Below, one piece after another: positions 8,358 through 16,956 of a stretch of DNA of 64,000 nt. Position 1 is the first letter of the stretch, and every line of letters begins with the position of its first letter. The notes beneath the pieces were generated by a model. That model was not told the origin of the DNA, ran no database searches, and saw only the letters and a program-made list of their open reading frames with translations. The stretch is from a bacterium M00.F.Ca.ET.205.01.1.1 (GTDB lineage: Bacteria; Pseudomonadota; Alphaproteobacteria; Rhizobiales; Rhizobiaceae), in assembly GCA_004791255.1 (NCBI GenBank), contig SRUQ01000003.1, positions 148,623 through 212,622 of the forward strand. The letters run 5' to 3'. The position numbers and the translations under genes were made by a program.

Positions 8358-8382
8358 TTTCCGGGGCACGAGGCCCCGGAAA
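8358..8382 (-). terminator. Intra-operon hairpin after the binding-protein gene
   Basis: TTTCCGGGGC and GCCCCGGAAA form a perfect 10-bp stem with a 5-base loop, 20 bp downstream of the sugar-binding-protein stop on the minus strand. No T tract follows. Such hairpins between the binding-protein and ATPase genes commonly protect the upstream mRNA or attenuate the downstream genes, giving more binding protein than transporter. Confidence 0.6.
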
Positions 8383-8402
8383 CTGTTTGCCTGCGCCGAT
8401 GC

Positions 8403-9398
8403 CTAGTTGAGCTTCGGGTTGAGAAGTGCGTCGATCTTCGGGTCCTTCATGTTGGCCTTGGTGACCAGGTTGGCGCCGGTGTCGACATTGGCCTCGACCT
8501 TCTCGCCCTTCGATGCGGCGAGCGCGGTCTTGATGCCATCGTAGCCCATCCGGTACGGGTCCTGGACGACGAGGCCGGAAATGACGCCGTCATTCAAGAA
8601 CTTGATCAGCTTCTCGTCGCTGTCGAAACCGATCAGGCCAACCTTGCCGGCAAGCTTGTTCTCGGCGATCGCCTGACCGACGCCCTGCGCCATGATCAGG
8701 TTGGAAGCGAAGATGCCCTTCAGGTCCGGATTGGCGGTGATCAGGTCGGTGGCGATGTTGAGGCCGGTGGTGGCCTGGCCGTCGGCATATTTGTCGGCGA
8801 TCAGTTCGAGGCCCGGATATTTGGCCTTGAGCTGTTCCTTGAAGCCCTGGGCGCGCTGTTCGAGCGAGCCGGCGCCGGGCAGTGCGGTGATCAGGGCAAC
8901 CTTGCCCTCGACCTTGCCGCCATTGGCTTCGCCGATGGCCGCCGCAAGACCGTCAGCGGCGACGCGGCCGCCCTGAACGTTGTCGGTGGTCAGGAAGGAG
9001 GTGAAGGCCTTGGAGTCGGCGCCGGAATCGATGCCGATGACCTTGACCTTGGCTGCGGCCTCGTCGATCGGCTTGCCGAGCGCCTTGGCTTCGGTCGGGG
9101 CGATGACGACGGCGGCCGGGTTGCCGGCAACGGCGTTCTCGAGGATGGAAATCTGGCCGTTGACGTCGGTTTCAGCCTGGGCGCCGAGCTCCGGCACGTT
9201 GACGCCGAGGTCCTTGCCTGCCTTGCGGGCGCCTGCCAGCACGATCTGCCAGTAGAAGGACGTGGTGTCCTTGACGATGATCGGAATGGTCACGTCCGCC
9301 GCCGAAACCGGCGCCGAATGCATGACGCCAGCGAGCATCGATGCTGCTGCCAATGCCATCACGGCGCGGCGGTTGAGAATGCTGGTCACGAATTTCAT
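8403..9398 (-). CDS. Ribose-type (PBP1) ABC sugar-binding protein
   Basis: A 331-residue periplasmic binding protein of the RbsB class. The N terminus is a signal peptide (NRRAVMALAAASMLAGVMHS with cleavage near APVSAA|DVT). The mature part begins VTIPIIVKDTTSFYWQIVLAG and contains the conserved DTVNGQ-like segment and GIDSGADSKAFTSFLTTDN, typical of family members for pentoses, hexoses and related polyols. A good ribosome binding site (aggaggaaccc) precedes the ATG. It is preceded by a 306-bp gap that likely holds its own promoter. Confidence 0.93.
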   Translation of the reverse strand: MKFVTSILNRRAVMALAAASMLAGVMHSAPVSAADVTIPIIVKDTTSFYWQIVLAGARKAGKDLGVNVPELGAQAETDVNGQISILENAVAGNPAAVVIAPTEAKALGKPIDEAAAKVKVIGIDSGADSKAFTSFLTTDNVQGGRVAADGLAAAIGEANGGKVEGKVALITALPGAGSLEQRAQGFKEQLKAKYPGLELIADKYADGQATTGLNIATDLITANPDLKGIFASNLIMAQGVGQAIAENKLAGKVGLIGFDSDEKLIKFLNDGVISGLVVQDPYRMGYDGIKTALAASKGEKVEANVDTGANLVTKANMKDPKIDALLNPKLN

Positions 9399-9704
9399 GA
9401 GGGTTCCTCCCTAAGTCGCCCGGTGAACGTTACGGAAGCTCCATTCGGATAGGCGTGGCCCAAACAGAACTTTATCAATAAAAAACAGTTACAGCTTTTT
9501 GATAGTGCATCGACCCGGCCGATGCAAGCGGTGTTTCACGCTTGCCTTGTCGTGGTCTGGCAGATCCAGCGCGCCGCTCCCTCCCTAGCTGACGAACGCT
9601 TCCGTTCCGTTCCCTAAATGGATGGAATATTAATTCCATCACCGAGTCAATATGGAACGTTCATTCTTTTTCTAGATCGCGCGATTGTGAAGCCGGTACT
9701 CGCC
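9399..9704 (-). promoter_or_regulatory. Intergenic region with two palindromes upstream of the sugar importer
   Basis: This 306-bp gap separates the aldo/keto reductase gene from the binding-protein gene of the same operon. It contains a perfect inverted repeat ATGGAAT-ATTA-ATTCCAT at 9622-9639 and a perfect 8-bp palindrome GAACGTTC at 9655-9662, plus an AT-rich stretch near 9470-9510. These suggest an internal promoter with its own operator, so that the transporter can be expressed apart from the two catabolic genes. No ORF with good support lies here. Confidence 0.45.
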
Positions 9705-10703
9705 TCACGCCAACTCCTGCACCACGGTGTAGGGGCGGTACCTGGCGTATTCCGTCTCGGGTATAGCGATGTCTAGCAGGTCGAGATTGCGCGTCAGGTT
9801 CGCCAGCTTCGCGGTGCCGGTGAGCACCGTGGCGACCGCTGGCTCCTGCAACGGAAACTGGAACGCGGCGGCAGCCAAGGGATAGCCGCCCTCGGCGGCG
9901 ATCTTCTCCATCGCGTCGACCCGGTGAAGGATATCCGCACTGGCTGGCGCATAGTCGAAATGCGCGCCTGTCACTGGGCCCGTCGCCAGAATGCCTGAGT
10001 TGAAGACGCCGCCGATGACCAGCGACGTCTGCCGCGCCCGGCACAGCGGCAGCAGTTCCGCTTCGGCGCTTCTGTCGAGCAGCGAATAACGGCTGGCGAG
10101 CAGGATGCAATCGAGCGGCGCCCGGCGCATGACGTCGAGACAGATCGGGACTTCGTTGACGCCGAGCCCATAGGCGGAAATGACGCCGGAGCTTTTCAGC
10201 TCTTCGAGCGCCTTGAGGCCGCCGTCCATGAACTGGCGAAAATGCAGCTTGGTCTTCTCGACGCCGTGCGTGTAGGCGCCGATGTCGTGAACGAACAGGA
10301 TATCGATCTTGTTCAGCCCAAGCCGCGCATAGCTGAAATCCACGGACCGCATGATGCCGTCATAGGAATAGTCGTAGTCGAGCGCGAAGGGTAGCGGATC
10401 GACATAGGAGTGATCGGGAACTTGGTCTTCCGGCACCGGGCGAAACAGGCGGCCGACCTTGGTCGACAGCACGTAGGAATCGCGCGGCTTGTAGCGCAGG
10501 AAATCGCCGAAGCGCCGCTCCGACAGGCCAAAGCCGTAGAAGGGCGCGGTGTCGAAATAGCGCAAGCCCGCCTCCCAGGCGCCCTGCAGCGTCTCCATCG
10601 CGGCCTCGCGCGAACAGGCCCGGTAGAGGCCGCCCAGCGCGGCACCGCCGAAACTGACCTCGGTAACCTCCAGCGCTGTCTGACCGATGCGGCGCTTGTC
10701 CAT
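9705..10703 (-). CDS. Aldo/keto reductase, L-fucose/L-galactose (D-threo-aldose) 1-dehydrogenase type
   Basis: A 332-residue TIM-barrel oxidoreductase. N-terminal motif GQTALEVTEVSFGGAALGGL; catalytic residues in RYFDTAPFYGFGLSERRFG (Asp, Tyr) and LSTKVGRLFRP (Lys), and the His in ILFVHDIG. This arrangement, with the longer insertion after LSTKVGR, is typical of D-threo-aldose/L-fucose dehydrogenases, which oxidise the sugar C1 to a lactone. I chose the ATG at 10703 because GGGGAGG stands 6 bp upstream; a TTG two codons earlier is possible. Its neighbours, a UxaA-family dehydratase and a zinc dehydrogenase, fit oxidative degradation of an L-sugar. Confidence 0.85.
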   Translation of the reverse strand: MDKRRIGQTALEVTEVSFGGAALGGLYRACSREAAMETLQGAWEAGLRYFDTAPFYGFGLSERRFGDFLRYKPRDSYVLSTKVGRLFRPVPEDQVPDHSYVDPLPFALDYDYSYDGIMRSVDFSYARLGLNKIDILFVHDIGAYTHGVEKTKLHFRQFMDGGLKALEELKSSGVISAYGLGVNEVPICLDVMRRAPLDCILLASRYSLLDRSAEAELLPLCRARQTSLVIGGVFNSGILATGPVTGAHFDYAPASADILHRVDAMEKIAAEGGYPLAAAAFQFPLQEPAVATVLTGTAKLANLTRNLDLLDIAIPETEYARYRPYTVVQELA

Positions 10704-10765
10704 GCACAACCTCCCCGTTCCCGGCCGTTGTCCGGCCCGGCAAGTTTACAAAATATACGTTAAAT

Positions 10766-12271
10766 CTAGAGCGTCGCGCCGAGATGCCAGGGCACGAACT
10801 CGTTGTCACCGTAGCCAAAATCCTCGCTCTTGGTCTTGCGGCCGGAAGCCGTCTCGACGATCAGTTCGAAGATCTCGCGGCCCATGCCGGCAATGGTCTT
10901 TTCGCCCGAGGCGATGACGCCGCAATTGACGTCCATGTCCTCTTCCATCTGGTGATACATGGTCGAGTTGGTGGCGATCTTTATCGACGGCGTCGGCCGG
11001 CAGCCGAAGCAGGACCCGCGCCCGGTGGTGAAGACGATGATGTTGGCGCCGCCCGCCACCTGGCCGGTGGCCGAGACCGGGTCGTAGCCGGGCGTGTCCA
11101 TGAACACCAGTCCGCTGCCGGTGACCTTCTCGGCATAGCCGAACACGCCGTTGAGCGGCGTCTGGCCGCCCTTGGCGACCGCGCCCAGCGACTTTTCCAG
11201 AATGGTGGTCAGGCCGCCGCGCTTGTTGCCGGGCGAGGGGTTGTTGTCGATCGAGGCGCCGTGCTTGGCGACATGCTCCTCCCACCACTTGACGAACCCG
11301 TCGAGCTTCTGGGCAATCTCCGGTGTCGCCGCGCGATAGGCGAGCAGGTGCTCGGCGCCGTAGATTTCCGTGGTCTCGGACAGAATGCCGATGCCGCCGA
11401 CGCCGGCAAGGATGTCGACCGCGGCGCCCAGCGCCGGATTGGCTGTTATGCCCGACATGCCGTCGGAACCGCCGCATTGCAGGCCGACGACGATTTCGCT
11501 GACCGGGATCGGTTCACGCTTCAACTGGCCGACTTCCTCGGCGATCTCGGCCAGCACGCCGAGCGCCTTTTCCACCGATTTGCGCGAGCCGCCGGCGTCC
11601 TGGATGTTGAAATGGCGTTTGCCGGCGGCCACACCCTTCTGGCCGTAGAGCGTGAGCTGGTTGACCTCGCAGCCGAGGCCGACCATCAGCGCGCCGCCGA
11701 AATTCGGGTGGCGGGCATAGCCGGCGAGCGTGCGGTGCAGCACCATCATGCCGTCGCCGGTGCCGCTCATGCCGCAGCCCTGGCCGTGCACGATCGGCAC
11801 GAACCCGTCTATGCCGGGATATTTCGGCAGCAGCGTGCGGTTCGCCGCGTCGGCGATGGAATGGCAGACGGTGGCCGAGCAGTTGACGCTGGCGATGATG
11901 CCGATGAAGTTGCGCGTGCCGGCGCGGCCATCGGCGCGGCGGTAACCCATGAAGGTGCGGGCGCGGTCCGCCTCCGTCGCATGCTCCGCCTCGCTTGGCG
12001 GCACCACCGGCAGGCGTCCGGCCTCGAACACCAGATTGTGCGAATGGACATGCTCGCCCGGCGCGATGTCCTGCGTGGCGCGGCCGATCGCCTGGGCGTA
12101 CTTCACCACGGCTTCGCCGGTGGCGATCGGCTTGATCGCCACCTTGTGGCCGGGGTCGATGACCGCGGCGGCGACGGCGCCGCCGGGCAGCGCGGTACCG
12201 ATTTCGATACGGCCGTTGGCGACGGCGACGTTGTCGGCTGGGGACAGAAGAATGCTGTTGGAGACGTTCAC
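10766..12271 (-). CDS. uxaA: UxaA-family altronate/aldonate dehydratase
   Basis: A full-length fused UxaA (N-terminal SAF domain about residues 1-95, large dehydratase domain after) of 501 residues. Family signatures are FMGYRRADGRAGTRNFIGII, VHGQGCGMSGTGD, GLGCEVNQ and ECGGSD-like LQCGGSDGMSGITANPALG, with later Cys residues in GRGSCFGCRPTPSIKIATNS. The enzyme dehydrates D-altronate or a related aldonate to a 2-keto-3-deoxy acid, using a metal centre. I chose the GTG at 12271 (MNVSNSILLSPADN), preceded by aggaaacc; a GTG at 12316 would add 15 residues with no good binding site. It is the first gene of the operon, divergent from the GntR regulator. The substrate may be L-fuconate or L-galactonate rather than altronate. 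Confidence 0.9.
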   Translation of the reverse strand: MNVSNSILLSPADNVAVANGRIEIGTALPGGAVAAAVIDPGHKVAIKPIATGEAVVKYAQAIGRATQDIAPGEHVHSHNLVFEAGRLPVVPPSEAEHATEADRARTFMGYRRADGRAGTRNFIGIIASVNCSATVCHSIADAANRTLLPKYPGIDGFVPIVHGQGCGMSGTGDGMMVLHRTLAGYARHPNFGGALMVGLGCEVNQLTLYGQKGVAAGKRHFNIQDAGGSRKSVEKALGVLAEIAEEVGQLKREPIPVSEIVVGLQCGGSDGMSGITANPALGAAVDILAGVGGIGILSETTEIYGAEHLLAYRAATPEIAQKLDGFVKWWEEHVAKHGASIDNNPSPGNKRGGLTTILEKSLGAVAKGGQTPLNGVFGYAEKVTGSGLVFMDTPGYDPVSATGQVAGGANIIVFTTGRGSCFGCRPTPSIKIATNSTMYHQMEEDMDVNCGVIASGEKTIAGMGREIFELIVETASGRKTKSEDFGYGDNEFVPWHLGATL

Positions 12272-12333
12272 GGCCGGTTTCCTGGGTGATCCTGGGATGC
12301 GCGGGCGGATTGACACGCGCCGGTTAAGAGTTA

Positions 12334-12357
12334 ATGTCTTTTATCGTGAAAAAACAT
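12334..12357. promoter_or_regulatory. Imperfect palindrome in the uxaA/gntR divergent promoter region
   Basis: ATGTCTTTT-ATCGTG-AAAAAACAT is an imperfect inverted repeat in an AT-rich part of the 260-bp region between uxaA and the GntR gene. It stands about 65 bp upstream of the uxaA start. It is a candidate operator for the divergent regulator. The rest of the region (12358-12519) shows nothing that I can name. Confidence 0.4.
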
Positions 12358-12531
12358 TTTTGCGTCAATTGTTTTTTCCGGCGGCTCCACATGCCCCTTG
12401 GGGTTTGGATCCCGCAAACAGTTGGCCGGGCATGGTCCTGACGAAGCGATTCCCGCTTTTCAGGGTCATGGGAACGTCATATTGCGCTTCAAGCCGGCCG
12501 TCGCAAGCGCCGTCGTGCAATGGGTCTGGGG

Positions 12532-13434
12532 ATGTCGAAGAGCAACAACGTCTACAAGGATGCCTATAACAGGTGCCTCAGGCTGCTCGACGAAACGCGC
12601 AGTCTGCCTTCGGAGCCGGAACTGGGCACACTGCTCGGCGTCAGCCGCACCACCGTGCGCAGCATCCTTTCGCGTATGGAAGAGACCGGGCTGATCGCCT
12701 GGAACAAGCGCGCCAAGACGGTGCTGCGCGATCCGGCGCTTCAGGATTTTTTCCCCGAGGAAGAGACCGATACGCTGGCCGAGATCATCGAGCGGTCGTT
12801 CATGCGCCGGCTGCTCGCCGGCGGCGCCGAAGCCGGCATGCAGATCAACGAGCTCGAACTGGCGCGCGAGATCGGCGTCGGCACCACCAGCGTGCGCGAA
12901 TTCCTGATCCGCTTCTCGCGCTTCGGCCTGATCGAGAAGCGCCGCAACAGCCATTGGGTGCTGAAGGGTTTTACGCGCGCCTTTGCACTCGAACTGACAG
13001 AAATCCGCGAAATGTTCGAACTGCGCTCGGCGGCTGCCTTCGCAGCGCTGCCGCAGGACAGCCCGGTCTGGGCCGATCTCGACCAGCTAGAGGACGAACA
13101 CCAGCTGCTGGCAAGGGAGATTAACACGCGCTTCAACGCATTTTCCGAGCTTGACGAACGGTTTCACCGGCTGATCCACCGCGCCTCGCACAACCGCTTC
13201 ATCGTCGATTTTTACGACGTCATCGCCATGATCTTCCACTACCACTATCAGTGGAACAAGGCGCAGGAGCGAGAGCGCAACGCGGTCGCGATCGGCGAAC
13301 ATCTGGCCTATATAGCGGCGCTGAAATCGCGTGACCTCGGCAAGGTCGATGCCGCCTGCCGCAAGCATTTGAAGTCGGCGCGCCAGACGCTCCTGACCTC
13401 AATCCCAGAAAGCCGGCAACCGTCCCGCACCTGA
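12532..13434 (+). CDS. GntR/FCD-family regulator with two winged-helix domains
   Basis: About 300 residues. Two DNA-binding units can be read: residues about 10-60 (LPSEPELGTLLGVSRTTVRS, then ILSRMEETGLIAW) and about 90-140 (QINELELAREIGVGTTSVRE, then FLIRFSRFGLIEKR). An all-helical FCD ligand domain follows (LTEIREMFELRSAAAF, DERFHRLIHRASHNRFI, HLAYIAALKSRD). Ordinary FCD regulators have one winged helix; here the second one fits the usual position and the first is an addition. The start is uncertain: ATG at 12532 (MSKSNNVYKDAYNRC) or 12520. It is divergent from uxaA and probably controls the uxaA-to-dehydrogenase operon with a sugar acid as effector. Confidence 0.87.
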   Translation: MSKSNNVYKDAYNRCLRLLDETRSLPSEPELGTLLGVSRTTVRSILSRMEETGLIAWNKRAKTVLRDPALQDFFPEEETDTLAEIIERSFMRRLLAGGAEAGMQINELELAREIGVGTTSVREFLIRFSRFGLIEKRRNSHWVLKGFTRAFALELTEIREMFELRSAAAFAALPQDSPVWADLDQLEDEHQLLAREINTRFNAFSELDERFHRLIHRASHNRFIVDFYDVIAMIFHYHYQWNKAQERERNAVAIGEHLAYIAALKSRDLGKVDAACRKHLKSARQTLLTSIPESRQPSRT

Positions 13435-13526
13435 TCGCGCCGCGTTGCCGCAGCATCGATTTGGCGATTTTCGGCCTCCCGTTGGCGTGATAGATATCCT
13501 TCCGGTAGCTTGGTGAGGCGGATCGT

Positions 13527-13910
13527 TTGAAGAGCCGGAGGACACGGTGGAGCCTGCCGGCCGCGCTTGTCGCGGCCTGTCTTCTGTTGCTCCAGTCGTC
13601 GCTTGGCGCGTTCGCCCTCGGCACCGGTCCGAACGCGGCGCAGCTCGACTCCTTCGGCAATGTCATCTGTACCCGCGACGGCGCCACCCAGCTTCCCGGC
13701 GGCGACCAGCACCCGACCCACCTGCCGGCGTGTTGCGTGCTTGGCTGCAGCATGTTTGCTTCGGCCTATGCGCCGCCGCCCGATGCCGGACTGTCACCGG
13801 CCAGCCTTTCCTTTGAAACGCTGGCCTTCGTCTTTCCGGCGGTCACGCATCTCGACTTCGCGCGCGAACGGTCTCCGTCGAATCCGCGCGCGCCGCCGCT
13901 GGCGGCTTGA
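13527..13910 (+). CDS. DUF2946-like exported cysteine protein of a copper operon
   Basis: A 127-residue protein starting at a TTG (MKSRRTRWSLPAALVA) with ggtgagg 7 bp upstream. A hydrophobic N-terminal segment (LPAALVAACLLLLQSSLGAFA) is a signal or anchor. The middle has FGNVICTRDGA and HLPACCVLGCSM, the Cys-rich motif seen in DUF2946 proteins found with copper genes. It is followed about 100 bp later by a PCuAC chaperone, YcnI and CopCD on the same strand. A role in copper handling is inferred from motif and context. Confidence 0.72.
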   Translation: MKSRRTRWSLPAALVAACLLLLQSSLGAFALGTGPNAAQLDSFGNVICTRDGATQLPGGDQHPTHLPACCVLGCSMFASAYAPPPDAGLSPASLSFETLAFVFPAVTHLDFARERSPSNPRAPPLAA

Positions 13911-14006
13911 GCCTGCTTGCCCGGCGGAACCTTTCGCGGGCGCATCCATCCAAGACAAAATTGCATCGCGGCCGCAACGGCGCGATCGTCACTCCATGGA
14001 GCAACC

Positions 14007-14558
14007 ATGTCCTATTCTCCCTTTACCCCCGCGCATTCCATGCCGGGCCGCGCCAACTCCGTCCCGCGCGGCTTCGCCTCCTGGTTCGGCATCGTCGTGC
14101 TGGCTCTTGTCCTCATGCTTGCCGGCGCCCGGACCGTCCTGGCGCACGAATTCAAGGTCGGAGATCTCGAAATCGAGCATCCCTGGTCGCGCGCCACGCC
14201 GGCCGGCGCCAAGGTGGCGGGCGGCTATTTCACCATCACCAACGAGGGCAGCGCGGCGGACCGGCTGCTGTCGATTTCTTCGGATGTCTCCGAAAAAGCA
14301 GAATTGCATGAGATGGGCGTCAAGGACGGCGTCATGACCATGCGGCCGGTCGTCGGCGGGCTGGAAATCCCGGCCGGCGGCAAGGTGGCGCTGGCGCCTG
14401 GCGGCTATCACCTGATGTTCATGGGCCTGAAGCGGCAACCCAAGCAGGGCGAAAAATTCGCCGCCACGCTGACCTTCGAAAAGGCCGGCACCGTCACCAT
14501 CGAGTTCGCCGTCGAAGGTATGGGCGAGATGGGCGGCACGGACGACCACGCCAATTGA
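14007..14558 (+). CDS. PCuA(C)-family periplasmic copper chaperone
   Basis: The 183-residue product has a long N-terminal leader with a hydrophobic core (FASWFGIVVLALVLMLAG) and cleavage near VLA|HEF. The PCuAC domain (DUF461) follows: IEHPWSRATPAGAKVAGGYF, LHEMGVKDGVMTMRPV and HLMFMGLKR, which supply the His and Met ligands (H-x-M...M...H-x-M) for Cu(I). These chaperones deliver copper to cytochrome oxidase Cu-A sites. I chose ATG 14007 because GGAG stands 6 bp upstream. The next gene, ycnI-like, begins 38 bp after its stop. Confidence 0.9.
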   Translation: MSYSPFTPAHSMPGRANSVPRGFASWFGIVVLALVLMLAGARTVLAHEFKVGDLEIEHPWSRATPAGAKVAGGYFTITNEGSAADRLLSISSDVSEKAELHEMGVKDGVMTMRPVVGGLEIPAGGKVALAPGGYHLMFMGLKRQPKQGEKFAATLTFEKAGTVTIEFAVEGMGEMGGTDDHAN

Positions 14559-14596
14559 TCACCAAGCCACGAATTTTGAAGATCAGAGGGACCATC

Positions 14597-15115
14597 ATGA
14601 ACAAGTATCTTTTGTCGGCCGGCGCGTTTCTTGTCCTGGGGACAGGTGCCGCCTTCGCGCACATCACGCTCGAAACCCAGGAGGCGCCCGTCGGCTCGAC
14701 CTACAAGGCAGTCCTGCGCGTGCCGCATGGCTGCGACGGCAAGGCGACAACCGCCCTACGCGTGCAGATTCCGGAAGGGGTGATCGCGGTGAAGCCGATG
14801 CCGAAGCCGGGCTGGACGCTGCAGGCCAAGAAAGGCAAGTATGAGAAATCCTACCAGCTCTACGGCCAGGCGGTGACCGATGGCGTCAAGGAACTCGACT
14901 GGAGTGGCGGCAGCCTGCCGGATGAATTCTATGACGAGTTCGTCTTCCGCGCGACGCTGACGGCGGATCTGCCGGTCGGCCAGAAGCTCTATTTCCCCGT
15001 GGTGCAGGAATGCGGCGATGCCGCCGAGCGCTGGATCGAGATACCGGCCGCTGGGCAGGATGAAGACGCGCTGGAGAACCCGGCGCCCGGCATCCAGCTC
15101 ACGCCGAAGAAATGA
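14597..15115 (+). CDS. ycnI: YcnI-family (DUF1775) copper-binding protein
   Basis: A 172-residue exported protein. The signal peptide ends in GAAFA|HITLETQEAP, leaving an N-terminal histidine, which in YcnI forms part of the copper site. The domain continues with APVGSTYKAVLRVPHGCDG, a conserved tryptophan (PGWTLQAKKG), and FPVVQECGDAAERWIEIP. DUF1775 proteins are found with PCuAC and CopCD genes, as here. The start ATG is preceded by agaggg. It probably binds or delivers periplasmic copper. Confidence 0.9.
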   Translation: MNKYLLSAGAFLVLGTGAAFAHITLETQEAPVGSTYKAVLRVPHGCDGKATTALRVQIPEGVIAVKPMPKPGWTLQAKKGKYEKSYQLYGQAVTDGVKELDWSGGSLPDEFYDEFVFRATLTADLPVGQKLYFPVVQECGDAAERWIEIPAAGQDEDALENPAPGIQLTPKK

Positions 15116-15170
15116 TGTCTCGGCGGCGCGCTCTTTGCGCAAAGCGCGCCGCTAATTCGATGGCGATGAT

Positions 15171-16808
15171 ATGAACACGATGTTTCTGCTTCAGAAGACT
15201 GTCATGGCCGGCCGGCGTGTCGGCTGGGCCGCAGGAATGCTTCTCGCCATGATCATGGCGCTCGTCGTCATGGCCTCGACAAACCAGGCCTTTGCCCATG
15301 CGGCGCTGATCAAGGCCGACCCGCCCGACGGCTCGGTGCTGGCGCAGGCTCCGGCGCAATTCGCCCTGACCTTCAGCGAGCCGGTCTCGCCACTGGTGCT
15401 GACGCTGGTGAAACCGGACGGCACGCCAGTTGCGCTGACATCCTTCCGCCTCAGCGACCAGACGCTCGAGATCGACGACCCCCAGCCTCTCAAGTCCGGC
15501 ACGCATGTGCTGAGTTGGCGCGTCATATCGGCCGACGGCCATCCGGTCGGGGGCTCCCTGCTGTTTTCCATCGGCGCGCCAAGCGCGCCGCCAGCCGTGT
15601 CCGAAGCCGTCGACTGGCAACAGCGGGCGGCGATCTGGATCGGCAAGGTCCTTCTCTATGTGGGCCTTTTCCTCGGCGTTGGCGGTGCCTTCGCCCTTGC
15701 CTGGCTGGCTGGCGGCGGCCGCGCCGGCCAGCGCCTCGTCACGGTGGCGATCCTGTGCGGGCTGGTCGCGACGCCTCTTTCCCTCGGCTTCCAGGGGCTG
15801 GATGCGCTCGGTGCGCCGCTCTCCCATCTGGCGCAGCCGGTCATCTGGCGGACGGCGCTCGGCACTAGTTTCGGCTCGACGGTGCTGATCGCCCTCGTCG
15901 CGCTGGGCCTCGGCCTGCTCTCGCTGGCCGGGCCACGCGCGGCGGCTAGGCCCTTGGCGCTGGCCGGGCTGGCCGGTGTGGGCGCGGCACTTGCCGCCAG
16001 CGGCCATGCAAGTGCCGCCGAGCCGCAATGGCTGACGGGGCCGATCGTCTTCCTGCACGGCGCTGGCATCGCTTTCTGGGCCGGTGCCTTGGCGCCGCTC
16101 GGCCTGGCGCTGAAGGGGCGATCGGCGGAAGCCGCACCGTTCCTGCGGCGGTTTTCCCGCCTGATCCTGCCTGTGGTGACGATGCTTGCCGCGGCCGGAG
16201 TGGTGCTGGCCGTCATCCAGGTGCAGACGCCGGCGGCACTGGTCGGCACCGCTTATGGCCGGCTGCTGCTGGTCAAGCTTGGGCTGCTGGTTCTCCTGTT
16301 CACGCTGGCCGGTGTCAACCGCTGGAGGCTGACCGCCTCGGCCGAGGCCGGGGCGACGGAGGTGCAGCGCCGGCTCGCCCGCTCGATCGGCGCCGAAATG
16401 CTGATCGTACTGGCGATTTTCGGGATTGCCGCCGGCTGGCGCTTCACGCCGCCGCCACGAGCGCTGGCGATCGCGGCGGCGCAGCCGGTTTCGGTCCACA
16501 TCCACGCGCTGCAGGCGATGGCCGATCTCAGCATCACACCCGGCCATGCCGGGCCGGTCGTCGCCTCGATGATCATCATGACCGGCGATTTCGGCCCGCT
16601 CGACGCCAAGGAAGTGACGCTGGTGCTGTCCAAGCCCGATTCCGGCATCGAGCCCTTGAAGCGTGTGGCGACCAAACCCGGCGACGGCAGTTGGCGCGTC
16701 GACAACCTCGTCATCCCGGTTCCCGGCCGCTGGACGGTGCGCATCGACATATTGGTCTCGGACTTCGAGATGGTGAAGATCGAGGCGCCATTGGACATCA
16801 GGCCGTAA
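15171..16808 (+). CDS. CopC-CopD fusion (YcnJ-like) copper transport protein
   Basis: A 545-residue protein. A leader (residues about 1-42) ends in NQAFA|HAALIKADPP, leaving the N-terminal His of the CopC copper site; the second CopC ligand cluster is SADGHPVGGSLLFSIG near residue 125. From about residue 145 on comes CopD, with eight or so membrane segments (VLLYVGLFLGVGGAFALAWL, TVLIALVALGLGLLSLAG, FLHGAGIAFWAGALAPLGLA, RFSRLILPVVTMLAAAGVV). A soluble C-terminal tail of about 110 residues ends the protein. It likely imports copper across the inner membrane and is the last gene of the copper operon. RBS is weak (gatgat). Confidence 0.92.
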   Translation: MNTMFLLQKTVMAGRRVGWAAGMLLAMIMALVVMASTNQAFAHAALIKADPPDGSVLAQAPAQFALTFSEPVSPLVLTLVKPDGTPVALTSFRLSDQTLEIDDPQPLKSGTHVLSWRVISADGHPVGGSLLFSIGAPSAPPAVSEAVDWQQRAAIWIGKVLLYVGLFLGVGGAFALAWLAGGGRAGQRLVTVAILCGLVATPLSLGFQGLDALGAPLSHLAQPVIWRTALGTSFGSTVLIALVALGLGLLSLAGPRAAARPLALAGLAGVGAALAASGHASAAEPQWLTGPIVFLHGAGIAFWAGALAPLGLALKGRSAEAAPFLRRFSRLILPVVTMLAAAGVVLAVIQVQTPAALVGTAYGRLLLVKLGLLVLLFTLAGVNRWRLTASAEAGATEVQRRLARSIGAEMLIVLAIFGIAAGWRFTPPPRALAIAAAQPVSVHIHALQAMADLSITPGHAGPVVASMIIMTGDFGPLDAKEVTLVLSKPDSGIEPLKRVATKPGDGSWRVDNLVIPVPGRWTVRIDILVSDFEMVKIEAPLDIRP

Positions 16809-16956
16809 CGGCGGATGTGATATCATTGTCCAGCAGGCTGCGCTTGCAGCCTGGAGCAACACAAATCGGCGAGGCGGTTGACGCGGCGCGAAACGCCCGT
16901 CAATCATCCGCGCAAAACGCGGCCTCAACAAACGATCCGAAAGCAGGGAAGAAACG

